Of a DNA stretch of 38,357 bases, positions 7,704 to 15,348 are shown in pieces. The stretch lies in assembly GCA_020025275.1 (NCBI GenBank), contig JAHHSI010000019.1, positions 1 to 38,357 of the forward strand, read 5' to 3'. Origin of the DNA: Oscillospiraceae bacterium (lineage in GTDB: Bacteria; Bacillota; Clostridia; Oscillospirales; Oscillospiraceae). The translations under genes and the position numbers were made by a program. The notes below the pieces were generated by a model. That model saw only the letters and a list, made by a program, of their open reading frames with translations. It ran no database searches and was not told the origin of the DNA. Within the stretch, counting starts at the first letter, position 1; every line of letters begins with the position of its first letter.

Positions 7704-10265
7704 GTGAAAATTGTGATTATCGGCGGTGTCGCAGCGGGGACAAAAACGGCTGCGAAGCTGAAGCGTGAGCATCCGCAGGATGAAGTTGTACTCTACACGA
7801 AGAGCAGTGATATTTCCTATGCCGGCTGCGGCCTGCCCTACTACGTGGGCGGAATGATCGAGTCTCGGGAGGATTTGATCGTGAATACGCCGCAAAAGTT
7901 CACGGCGTTGACCGGGGTGGAGGTGCATACGGAGTGCGAGATCGTCGCACTGGACGCCCAGGCCCACACGGTCAGAACCGGCGCCGGGGAGAGCATCGGC
8001 TATGATAAGCTGGTGGTGTCGGTGGGGGCGGCTCCGCTGCGGCCTCCGCTGGAGGGGATCGACCTGCCCGGTATTTTCGGCGTGCGCACGCCGCAGGACG
8101 CCATCGAGATCCGCCGGTATATCACCGATCGCTCATGTCGCCATGCCGTCGCGGTGGGCGGCGGATTTATCGGTCTGGAAATGGCAGAAAACCTGATGAA
8201 GCAGGGGCTTTCCGTGACTCTGATCGATATGGCGCCCCAGCTGCTGCCGAACCTGCTGGATGCGGAAATGGCGGATTATCTGCGCCGTCATCTGGTGAAG
8301 AAGGGACTGCGTGTGCTCACGGGAACGGCGCTCAAGGGCTTCCGTGGAAGTGACGCTGTTTCCGCCGTGGAGAGTGCGGCCGGTGTGCTGCCGGCGGAGC
8401 TGGTGATCTTGGCCATGGGCGTTCGTCCGGCCACCCGTTTTTTAGAGAACAGCGGACTGGCCATGCAGCGTGGAACCATTGTGACCGATGCGGCACACAA
8501 GACCAATCTGGAAGACGTCTATGCCGTGGGTGACTGCGCTCTGGTCACCAATCGCATTACCGGCGCTGCCCAGTGGTCGGCCATGGGCTCCACCGCTAAC
8601 ATTGCCGGACGGGAGCTGGCACTGGAGCTGGCGGGAGAAGAAGTCCGCTATCCCGGCTGTCTGGGCAGCGGTGTTGCCAAGGTCTTTGAGGATATGAATG
8701 TGGCCCGCACCGGATTGACCATGCAGCAGGCCGGCGATGCCGGATTTGATGCAGCGTCGGTGACAGCCGTCCTCTATGACAAGGCACATTACTATAGCGA
8801 TGCTTCTACGTTTACCGTTAAGCTGGTGGCCGACCGTGCCACCCATCGGCTGCTGGGGCTGCAGGTCCTGGGCAGCGGTGCCGTGGACAAGATGGCCGAT
8901 GTGGCGGTGACCGCTATCTCCATGAGGGGCCGACTGGAGGACCTCGTGTCCATGGACTTTACCTATGCACCGCCCTTTTCAACGGCCATCCATCCCATGG
9001 CCACGGCCTGCGCTATTTTGCTTAATAAGCTGAGTGGCCGGATGGACAGCGTTACACCGGCGGAATACGCCGCAGGCGAAGCCGAGGACTATCGTCTGGT
9101 GGATGCGCAGCCGGCGCCGTCCGTGCCGGGTCTGCCTTGGTTTGACCTGACACATCCCGAGGAGTCGGCCAAGCAGTTTAGCAAAGATGAGAAGCTGCTG
9201 CTGGTCTGCGCAAAGGGCAAGCGTGCTTACCTGAGCCAGAATAAGCTGCGGGCACTGGGCTACACGCAGGTGAAGATTTTGGAAGCCGGCACGGAGTTCA
9301 ATGTGCTGCGCCGCACCCATGCGGCGGGAAAGAAGCTGCCGCCGGAAGAGGTGAAGCGTCTGAAGGGACTTGGCTGTTTGCAGGATAAGCGCTTTGCAGA
9401 TGTGTTCAACGTGCGCGTGATCACCCGCAACGGCAAGATCACGGCCGATGAGAACCGCAGCATTGTCGAGGCGGCCGAGAAGTTCGGGTCCGGTGAGATC
9501 ACCATGACCACGCGTCTCACACTGGAGATCCAGGGCGTTCCCTATGACAACATCGATGGCCTGATGGAATTCCTGAATCAGCGTGGTCTGGAAACGGGCG
9601 GCACCGGTTCTCTGGTTCGCCCTGTGGTGTCCTGCAAGGGAACCACCTGCCAGTATGGTCTGATCGACACCTATGATTTGAGTGAAAAGCTGCACGAGCG
9701 GTTCTATAAGGGGTATCATCAGGTGACGCTGCCCCACAAGTTTAAAATTGCTGTGGGCGGCTGCCCCAACAACTGCGTCAAGCCGGATCTGAACGATCTG
9801 GGCATCATCGGCCAGAAAATGCCGATTTTCGACTATGCCAAATGCCGGGGCTGCAAGGTCTGTCAGGTGGAGAAGGCGTGCCCCATCCACGTGGCCGGCG
9901 TGGAGGACGGGATGCTGCAAGTGGACGCAGAGGCGTGCAATCGCTGCGGCCGCTGCGACGGCAAATGCCCCTTTGGCGTCACGGAGGAATATCAGACCGG
10001 CTACAAGATCTATATTGGTGGACGCTGGGGCAAGAAAGTGGCCCATGGGCGTCCGTTGGAGAAACTCTTCACCTCGGAGGAGGAAGTTTTGGAGATCGTG
10101 GAGCGGGCAGTGCTGCTCTTCCGCAATGAGGGGCAGACCGGCGAACGTTTTGCCGATACGGTGACACGCCTGGGCTTTACGTATGTCCAAAATAAGCTGC
10201 TGCATGCAGAAATTGATAAAAGTCAAATTCTGGAGAAAAAAGTGACCGGCGGCGCAACCTGCTGA
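7704..10265 (+). CDS. Fusion: CoA-disulfide-reductase-like flavoprotein, short rhodanese, siroheme reductase, two ferredoxin clusters
   Basis: An 853-residue fusion. Residues 1-445 form a pyridine nucleotide-disulfide oxidoreductase: FAD motif GGVAAG (7-12), redox cysteine C42 in YAGCGLPYYVGG as in CoA-disulfide/persulfide reductases, NAD motif GGGFIG (152-157), and VGDCA near 277. Residues 470-535 are rhodanese-like with C502 in VCAKGKRAY, but the domain is short. Residues 545-700 are a sulfite/nitrite reductase half: C644-x4-C649 and C687-x3-C691 in VGGCPNNC would bind a 4Fe-4S cluster and siroheme. Two ferredoxin motifs follow (C714-C726 with an unusual x5 last gap; C745-C755 regular). The likely reaction is NAD(P)H-driven reduction of sulfite or nitrite, perhaps with persulfide handling. 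NirB has a similar overall plan but carries a BFD-type cluster in the middle. GTG 7704 is chosen because AGGGGG precedes it and the protein then starts MKIVIIGG; ATG 7680 has no ribosome binding site. Confidence 0.85.
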   Translation: MKIVIIGGVAAGTKTAAKLKREHPQDEVVLYTKSSDISYAGCGLPYYVGGMIESREDLIVNTPQKFTALTGVEVHTECEIVALDAQAHTVRTGAGESIGYDKLVVSVGAAPLRPPLEGIDLPGIFGVRTPQDAIEIRRYITDRSCRHAVAVGGGFIGLEMAENLMKQGLSVTLIDMAPQLLPNLLDAEMADYLRRHLVKKGLRVLTGTALKGFRGSDAVSAVESAAGVLPAELVILAMGVRPATRFLENSGLAMQRGTIVTDAAHKTNLEDVYAVGDCALVTNRITGAAQWSAMGSTANIAGRELALELAGEEVRYPGCLGSGVAKVFEDMNVARTGLTMQQAGDAGFDAASVTAVLYDKAHYYSDASTFTVKLVADRATHRLLGLQVLGSGAVDKMADVAVTAISMRGRLEDLVSMDFTYAPPFSTAIHPMATACAILLNKLSGRMDSVTPAEYAAGEAEDYRLVDAQPAPSVPGLPWFDLTHPEESAKQFSKDEKLLLVCAKGKRAYLSQNKLRALGYTQVKILEAGTEFNVLRRTHAAGKKLPPEEVKRLKGLGCLQDKRFADVFNVRVITRNGKITADENRSIVEAAEKFGSGEITMTTRLTLEIQGVPYDNIDGLMEFLNQRGLETGGTGSLVRPVVSCKGTTCQYGLIDTYDLSEKLHERFYKGYHQVTLPHKFKIAVGGCPNNCVKPDLNDLGIIGQKMPIFDYAKCRGCKVCQVEKACPIHVAGVEDGMLQVDAEACNRCGRCDGKCPFGVTEEYQTGYKIYIGGRWGKKVAHGRPLEKLFTSEEEVLEIVERAVLLFRNEGQTGERFADTVTRLGFTYVQNKLLHAEIDKSQILEKKVTGGATC

Positions 10266-10276
10266 TTCGTGTCCCG

Positions 10277-10302
10277 GATCCCGGCACTTTTGTGCCGGGA
10301 TC
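10277..10302 (+). other. Intercistronic hairpin without a T tract
   Basis: An 11-bp perfect stem (10277-10287 with 10292-10302) and TTTT loop lie between the reductase fusion and the binding-protein gene. No run of T follows, so it more likely attenuates or stabilises the mRNA, lowering transporter expression relative to the enzyme, than terminates fully. Confidence 0.6.
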
Positions 10303-10328
10303 TATGTTACATAAAGGAGAGAATGGAT

Positions 10329-11270
10329 ATGAAAAGAGTGCTGATGCTGTTGGCGGCGCTGCTGGCCGGTAGTCTGCTGGCGGGCTGCGGAGCTCCGGCG
10401 GAAAAACCGACGGTTCCGGCGGAGGAGATCACGGTGACGGATGATCTGGGACGTTCGGTGACGCTGCAGACGCCGCAGCGTACGGCCGTACTGATCGGCA
10501 GCTTTGCCGACGTGTGGTGCCTTGCCGGCGGCAAAGATACACTGGTGGCTGCGGCCGATGACACATGGACGCAGTTTGCACTGGATCTTCCGGAGGACGT
10601 GGTCCATCTGGGCGGCGTCAAGTCCCCGAATCTGGAAAAGCTGCTGGCAGCGGAGCCGGATCTGGTCATTGGAAGCACCAAGACGAAGGCGGATCTGGAG
10701 CTGCAGGACACGTTAGAGCAGATGGGGATCCCGGTACTCTATTTTAATGTGAGCACGTTTGATGATTACCTGCGGATGCTGCAGATCTGTACCCGCCTGA
10801 CGGGGCATCCGGAGTGTTATGAGACCAACGGGACCGCCATTCAGGCGCAGGTCGATGACGCCATGGCCCGTGTAAGCGGGGATGCGCCCAGTGTTTTATA
10901 TGTGCGGGCCTCCGGCTCCAGCTGCAAGGTCAAGAACAGCAAGGACAGTGTGCTGGGAGAGATGCTGTCGGATCTGGGCTGCCGGAATATTGCCGACAGC
11001 GACAAGAATCTGCTGGAAAACCTGAGCATGGAGACCATTCTGGCACAGGACCCGGACTATATTTTTGTGGTGCTGCAGGGTTCAGATACGACGAAGGCTC
11101 AACAGTCGCTGCAGCAGGCGCTGCTGGATCAGCCGGCCTGGGGGAGCCTGACGGCCGTACGGGAAGGCCGTTTCCATATCATGGATCAGAAACTCTATAA
11201 TCTCAAGCCCAACGCACGGTGGGGGGAAGCCTATGAAACGCTTGCAGACATCCTGTATCCGGGGAAATAA
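10329..11270 (+). CDS. ABC transporter substrate-binding lipoprotein, FecB/BtuF type
   Basis: A 313-residue lipoprotein. The signal peptide MKRVLMLLAALLAGSLLAGC gives a lipobox with C20. The mature part begins with ITVTDDLGRSVTLQTPQRT, the standard opening of class III binding proteins for siderophores, haem, cobalamin or metal complexes, and shows two lobes joined by a long helix (about residues 165-190). ATG 10329 is chosen because AGGAG (10315-10319) is 9 bases upstream and the lipobox follows. The gene overlaps the permease start by 38 bases. Ligand not determinable from sequence. The siroheme genes downstream and the iron-rich enzyme upstream make an iron complex the first guess; cobalamin or molybdate are alternatives. 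Confidence 0.9.
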   Translation: MKRVLMLLAALLAGSLLAGCGAPAEKPTVPAEEITVTDDLGRSVTLQTPQRTAVLIGSFADVWCLAGGKDTLVAAADDTWTQFALDLPEDVVHLGGVKSPNLEKLLAAEPDLVIGSTKTKADLELQDTLEQMGIPVLYFNVSTFDDYLRMLQICTRLTGHPECYETNGTAIQAQVDDAMARVSGDAPSVLYVRASGSSCKVKNSKDSVLGEMLSDLGCRNIADSDKNLLENLSMETILAQDPDYIFVVLQGSDTTKAQQSLQQALLDQPAWGSLTAVREGRFHIMDQKLYNLKPNARWGEAYETLADILYPGK

Positions 11271-12246
11271 CCGGCGAGTTCTGGCGCTGCTGAGCGGACT
11301 GCTGGTGCTCACGACGGTGCTGAGCTTATGTCTGGGCGCCGAGCGGATCGCAGTGGGGCAGGCACTGGGCGACCTGCTGACCGGACGGGCAACAGCCGCC
11401 GCCCGGATCCTGCGCTATGCCCGCTTTCCCCGCGTCTGTGCAGGACTACTGGCCGGGGCGGCGCTGGCGGCCTCCGGCACCATCATTCAGGGCGTTCTGG
11501 CTAACTCGCTGGCGGCGCCCAGCACCATCGGCGTCAATGCCGGGGCGGGCTTTTCCGTGGCGCTCTTTTGCGCCGCTGCCCCCGGAGCGCTGGCCGCCGT
11601 TCCGTTGGCGGCACTGGCCGGTGCCTTTGGCGGGGCCATGTTGGTCCTGACCATTGCCCGGCGGACCAGCGCCTCAAAGATCAGCCTTGTTTTGGCCGGT
11701 GTGGCCGTTTCGGGCATTTTCAGTGCGGGGATCGATGCCGTTATCACATTTGTTCCTGAATCGCTGAACGGATATTCCGATTTTCGTATTGGCGGACTGT
11801 CCAATGTGACGTTTGCGCAGCTGCGGCCGGCGGCGATCCTCATCGCCTTGGCGCTGTTGGCTGCCTGGTCACTGCACAACGAACTGGATCTGTTGATGAT
11901 GGGCACGGAGCAGGCCCAGAGTCTGGGGCTGTCGGCCCGAAAAATGCAGATTGTGTTTCTGGCCCTCGCTGCGATTTTGGCCGGATCGGCGGTCAGCTTT
12001 GCCGGATTGATCGGCTTTGTGGGTCTGATGGTGCCGCACATCATGCGGCAGCTGGTGGGAGAGACCAGCGGGATTCTGCTGGTGAGCTCGGCCCTTGGCG
12101 GAGCCGTGCTGCTGTGCGGCTGCGATTTACTGGCCAGAGTGTTGTTTGTTCCGTTTGAACTGCCGGTGGGGATCGTCATGGCGCTGGTAGGCGGCCCCTT
12201 CTTTATCTGGCTGCTGAAAAAAAGAGGGAAGTGCGGCAATGATTGA
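11233..12246 (+). CDS. FecCD/BtuC-family permease
   Basis: A 337-residue permease with about ten membrane helices. Family signatures are RFPRVCAGLLAGAALAASGTIIQGVLANSLA-type helix starts (RFPRVCAGLL at about residue 60), APSTIGVNAGAGF, and VGFVGLMVPHIMRQLVG-like cytoplasmic coupling region (GFVGLMVPHIMR near 260) that contacts the ATPase. The length matches BtuC/FecD (about 330). The start overlaps the lipoprotein gene by 38 bases, with GGGGGGAAG just upstream; the stop overlaps the ATPase start by 8 bases. Only one permease gene is present, so it likely works as a homodimer like BtuC. Confidence 0.92.
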   Translation: MKRLQTSCIRGNNRRVLALLSGLLVLTTVLSLCLGAERIAVGQALGDLLTGRATAAARILRYARFPRVCAGLLAGAALAASGTIIQGVLANSLAAPSTIGVNAGAGFSVALFCAAAPGALAAVPLAALAGAFGGAMLVLTIARRTSASKISLVLAGVAVSGIFSAGIDAVITFVPESLNGYSDFRIGGLSNVTFAQLRPAAILIALALLAAWSLHNELDLLMMGTEQAQSLGLSARKMQIVFLALAAILAGSAVSFAGLIGFVGLMVPHIMRQLVGETSGILLVSSALGGAVLLCGCDLLARVLFVPFELPVGIVMALVGGPFFIWLLKKRGKCGND

Positions 12247-12997
12247 ATTGAAAAATGTTTGCAGCGGATATGGCGGCCGGACCATACTCCAAGATATCTC
12301 CGTCAGCTTTCCTCAGCGAAGCGTCACGGTTTTGCTGGGTTCCAACGGCTGCGGCAAGAGTACACTGCTGAAAACAGCGCTGGGGCTTGTGCCCGCCTCG
12401 TCCGGCGCCATCCTCTATGACGGGCAGGAGATCCGCCATATGTCGCTGCGCGCCATTGCGCAAAAGGCGGCGTATCTGTCTCAGGCAAGGAATATCCCCA
12501 ATATCACGGCCGGACGCATGGTGCTCCATGGCCGCTTTCCTTATCTGAGCTATCCTCGCCACTACAGCCGTGCTGACCGGGAAATCGTGCGCCAAGCACT
12601 GGAGCGGACCGGGAGTCTGGACCTCGGTGACCGGCAGATGAGCGAACTGAGCGGCGGACAGCGGCAGAAAATCTATATTTCCATGGCACTTGCCCAGCAG
12701 GCCCAGACGATTTTTATGGATGAGCCGACCACGTATCTGGATGTGCGGCACCAACTGGACACCATGCGCATTGCCAGAGAGGTGGCACAGGCAGGCGCTG
12801 CGGTGGTGCTGGTCCTGCACGATCTGAGCTTGGCGCTGCGCTTCGGCGACCAGATCGCCGTATTGGATCAGGGGCGGCTGGCACAGCTGGGCACACCGGA
12901 AGAAGTATTTGCAAGCGGTGTACTGGACCGTGTTTTTGATGTGCGGGTTTGCCGCATGGAGACAGAAGATGGCTGGCACTATTACTGCCAGACTTGA
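12239..12997 (+). CDS. FecE/BtuD/FepC-type ABC ATPase
   Basis: A 252-residue ATPase completing the importer. It shows Walker A GSNGCGKST, signature LSGGQRQK, Walker B IFMDEPTTYLD and a switch histidine in LHDLS. 'DEPTTYLD' with the preceding 'MALAQQAQT' is characteristic of siderophore/cobalamin importers. It overlaps the permease stop by 8 bases and ends 14 bases before the siroheme gene, indicating one operon. It energises uptake of the same metal complex bound by the lipoprotein at 10329. Confidence 0.93.
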   Translation: MIELKNVCSGYGGRTILQDISVSFPQRSVTVLLGSNGCGKSTLLKTALGLVPASSGAILYDGQEIRHMSLRAIAQKAAYLSQARNIPNITAGRMVLHGRFPYLSYPRHYSRADREIVRQALERTGSLDLGDRQMSELSGGQRQKIYISMALAQQAQTIFMDEPTTYLDVRHQLDTMRIAREVAQAGAAVVLVLHDLSLALRFGDQIAVLDQGRLAQLGTPEEVFASGVLDRVFDVRVCRMETEDGWHYYCQT

Positions 12998-13011
12998 AAG
13001 GGGAGGGATAC

Positions 13012-13629
13012 ATGGCGTATTTTCCGTTTTTTGTCGATCTATCAGGAAAGCGAGGGTTGATCGTGGGCGGCGGAACAGTGGCCCTGCGCAAAATTGAAAA
13101 ATTGCTGCCTTTTTCACCGGAGCTGTCTGTCATCGCACCGGAGATCTGCCTGGAAATCCGCAGCATCCCGGGGCTTCACCTGGAGGAACGGGCCTTTGTG
13201 CCCGGTGACGAAGCGGAGATGCTTTTCGTTATTGCGGCCACCGACGATGCCCGCTGCAACCGACAGATTTCAGAGCTCTGCCGCCAAAAGAATATTCTGA
13301 TCAATGCCGTGGACGATGCGGAAAACTGTACCTTTCTCTTTCCGGCGCTGGTGCAGGAGGGGGCACTGAGCGTGGGGATCTCGACCGGCGGCAGCAGCCC
13401 CACGGCGGCCATCTGCCTGAAAGAGCAGATTCGGGCGCTGATCCCTCCGAACTTTGATGAGATTCTGACCTTTCTGCATGGGCAGCGGGAGAAGATCAAA
13501 GCAGAGGAAGGCGATGAAAAGAGACGCCATGAACTGCTGCGCCAACTATTCGGGGCGGCCATGGAGCGGCAAAGAGCACTGAATGAGGCGGAAGTTTCCG
13601 AAGTACTGCGTGAGGAGGAACCACGATGA
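13012..13629 (+). CDS. Precorrin-2 dehydrogenase / sirohydrochlorin ferrochelatase (Met8/CysG-N type)
   Basis: A 205-residue enzyme of siroheme synthesis. It opens with YFPFFVDLSGKRGLIVGGGT, the NAD-binding start of Met8/YlnF/CysG-N, with 'ATDDARCNRQISELCRQ' and 'NAVDDAENCTFLFPA' following as in the family. 'GISTGGSSPTAA' is the conserved substrate-site loop. The C-terminal helical part (about 150-205) is the dimerisation region. It converts precorrin-2 to sirohydrochlorin with NAD+ and may insert iron. ATG 13012 has GGGAGGG at 13001-13007. The stop overlaps the CobA-HemD start (ATGA). Siroheme is the cofactor expected for the reductase at 7704, so the operon supplies its own prosthetic group. 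Confidence 0.92.
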   Translation: MAYFPFFVDLSGKRGLIVGGGTVALRKIEKLLPFSPELSVIAPEICLEIRSIPGLHLEERAFVPGDEAEMLFVIAATDDARCNRQISELCRQKNILINAVDDAENCTFLFPALVQEGALSVGISTGGSSPTAAICLKEQIRALIPPNFDEILTFLHGQREKIKAEEGDEKRRHELLRQLFGAAMERQRALNEAEVSEVLREEEPR

Positions 13630-15122
13630 CGGAAAAATGCGGATGTGTTTATTTGATCGGTGCCGGCTGCGGAGAGGGGGATCTGATCACCCTGCGTGGT
13701 TTGGAACGGCTGCAGGCGTGCGATGTGATCGTATATGATGATCTGATCGATACCGAACTGCTGCGGGCCGCTCCGGAGGGTACGCCTGCGCTCTACATGG
13801 GCAAGCGGCTGGGCCGCCATTCGGCCCGGCAGGAGGACATCTCTCAAACCTTGGTGCAGTTGGCCCGGGAGGGAAAGCGGGTAGCGCGGCTGAAGGGCGG
13901 TGATCCCTTTGTTTTTGGCCGGGGCGGAGAGGAAGCCCTCGCGCTGCAGGCGGCGGGGGTCCCGTTTGAGGAGATCCCGGGCATCTCCTCCTGCATCGCC
14001 ATTCCGGCACTTGCCGGGATCCCGGTGACCCATCGGGGAATCAGCCGGGGCTTCCATGTGATCACGGCCAACACCAATGAGACGGAAGAGTCACTGCTGC
14101 GGCGAATGGAGCATCTGGCGTCCTTGGAGGGAACACTGGTCTTTCTCATGGGTCTGGGACGACTGGAAGAGGTGGTGCAGGGACTGCTCCGGTGGGGGAA
14201 AGCGGCACAGACGCCGGCGGCCGTTGTGTCGGGGGGCAATGCCCCGCACCCCATGGTGGTCCGTGCCACGCTGGAAACCATTGCAGAACGCACCCGTGCA
14301 CTCCGGCTTCAGCCGCCGGCGGTGATCGTGGTGGGGGAGACGGCGGCTATGGACCTGACCTCTCCGGTACTCAATAAACCTCTGGCCGGCGTCCGTGTGG
14401 GTGTAACGGGGACGGTCCCTTTTACCCAGAAGTTGTGCCGGGCATTGCGGGAGCAGGGTGCACAGACCACGGTGGTTCAGCAGAGCCTTCGGGAAACCCT
14501 TGCATGGAGGCAGGAGTTGGAGTCCCTGTTGGACGGCAGCCGCCACTGGTTGGTCTTTACCAGTGCCAACGGCGTGCGTGTGTTTTTTGATACCCTGCGG
14601 GAGAATGCGGTGGATCTGCGGCGCTTGGCCACGTGCAAGTTTGCCGTGATCGGCAGCGCTACAGGGGCCGTGCTGTCCCACTATGGCTTTCAGGCGGATC
14701 TCTGCCCCCGGGAATATACCAGCGAAGCGTTGGCCGCCGCATTGTGCAAGGCCATTGTTCCGGGCGAGGATGTGGTGTTGCTGCGTGCACAGCAAAGTGC
14801 TGCCGTTTTGCCGGAGGTGCTGAGGGCGCAGGGGGTTCCGGTGCAGGACATTGCCCTCTACCGCGTGAAGCCGGCGGAGGGTCCCGCGGTGGACTGGGCG
14901 AGCATCGACTATCTCACCTTTGGAAGTGCCGGTGGTGTGCACCAGTTTTTTGCAGTGCATCACCAGATCCCGTCCCGGGTGACGTGCGTGTGTATCGGAG
15001 CGGTGACGGCAAAGGCGTTGGCGGCCTATGACGGCCGCAGCTGTCTGCTGGCGGAGGAGGCGACCGTTTCCGGAATACTCGAGCAGATTTGCCGGCATCA
15101 TCAGCAACTGCAAATCGGCTGA
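13626..15122 (+). CDS. CobA-HemD fusion: uroporphyrinogen-III C-methyltransferase / uroporphyrinogen-III synthase
   Basis: A 498-residue bifunctional enzyme. Residues 1-245 are the SAM-dependent methyltransferase making precorrin-2: GAGCGEGDLITLRG (usually GAGPGDPDLLTLRG), VIVYDDLI, VARLKGGDPFVFGRGGEEA and the EEIPGISSCIAIPALAGIPVTHRG region (in two parts, EIPGISS and PALAGIPVTHRG). Residues 255-498 are HemD-like: GVRVGVTGT, LVFTSANGVRVFF, and LTFGSAGGVHQFF. Such fusions are common in Clostridia. It is coupled to the precorrin-2 dehydrogenase by a 4-base overlap. Together they run from hydroxymethylbilane to sirohydrochlorin; hemA, hemL, hemB and hemC are not in this window. The proline missing from the first SAM loop is a deviation but other motifs are intact. 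Confidence 0.92.
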   Translation: MTEKCGCVYLIGAGCGEGDLITLRGLERLQACDVIVYDDLIDTELLRAAPEGTPALYMGKRLGRHSARQEDISQTLVQLAREGKRVARLKGGDPFVFGRGGEEALALQAAGVPFEEIPGISSCIAIPALAGIPVTHRGISRGFHVITANTNETEESLLRRMEHLASLEGTLVFLMGLGRLEEVVQGLLRWGKAAQTPAAVVSGGNAPHPMVVRATLETIAERTRALRLQPPAVIVVGETAAMDLTSPVLNKPLAGVRVGVTGTVPFTQKLCRALREQGAQTTVVQQSLRETLAWRQELESLLDGSRHWLVFTSANGVRVFFDTLRENAVDLRRLATCKFAVIGSATGAVLSHYGFQADLCPREYTSEALAAALCKAIVPGEDVVLLRAQQSAAVLPEVLRAQGVPVQDIALYRVKPAEGPAVDWASIDYLTFGSAGGVHQFFAVHHQIPSRVTCVCIGAVTAKALAAYDGRSCLLAEEATVSGILEQICRHHQQLQIG

Positions 15123-15133
15123 CAGCACGCGGC

Positions 15134-15192
15134 GGTGCGGCGCACGGGAAAGCCCCTTCGCAAGGGTAGGCATCGGCGGGCGCTGCCGCACC
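15134..15192 (+). other. Structured intergenic element downstream of the siroheme genes
   Basis: GGTGCGGC (15134-15141) pairs perfectly with GCCGCACC (15185-15192), enclosing a second hairpin, CCCTT (15154-15158) with AAGGG (15162-15166) and a 3-base loop. No T tract follows and I match it to no known riboswitch. It could be an mRNA 3'-end element, a small RNA or a dispersed repeat. The rest of 15123-15254 shows nothing coding. Confidence 0.45.
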
Positions 15193-15254
15193 GGTCGTCG
15201 CTCACGGCTGCGGACCGTCTTTGCAGCTAATGGGTGAAAAAACGAAGAAAAGTA

Positions 15255-15283
15255 TTGTATCTGGGGACTGTTTCGGGTAGAAT
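15255..15283 (+). promoter_or_regulatory. Promoter for the lipoprotein gene
   Basis: TTGTAT (15255-15260) and TAGAAT (15278-15283) are separated by 17 bases. The predicted transcript leader holds a 6-bp hairpin (15311-15316 with 15320-15325) upstream of the ribosome binding site. Confidence 0.6.
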
Positions 15284-15348
15284 AAGAAATGAATTTTAGA
15301 AAAGGGGAGACTCCGCATTGCGGAGCGGCCCGGAAGAGGAGTCCGGAT

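Noticed and set aside
15121..15254. Cobalamin riboswitch near the siroheme/cobalamin-type genes
   Set aside because: No B12-box sequence is present; the hairpins at 15134-15192 lie downstream of the operon and do not fit the riboswitch.
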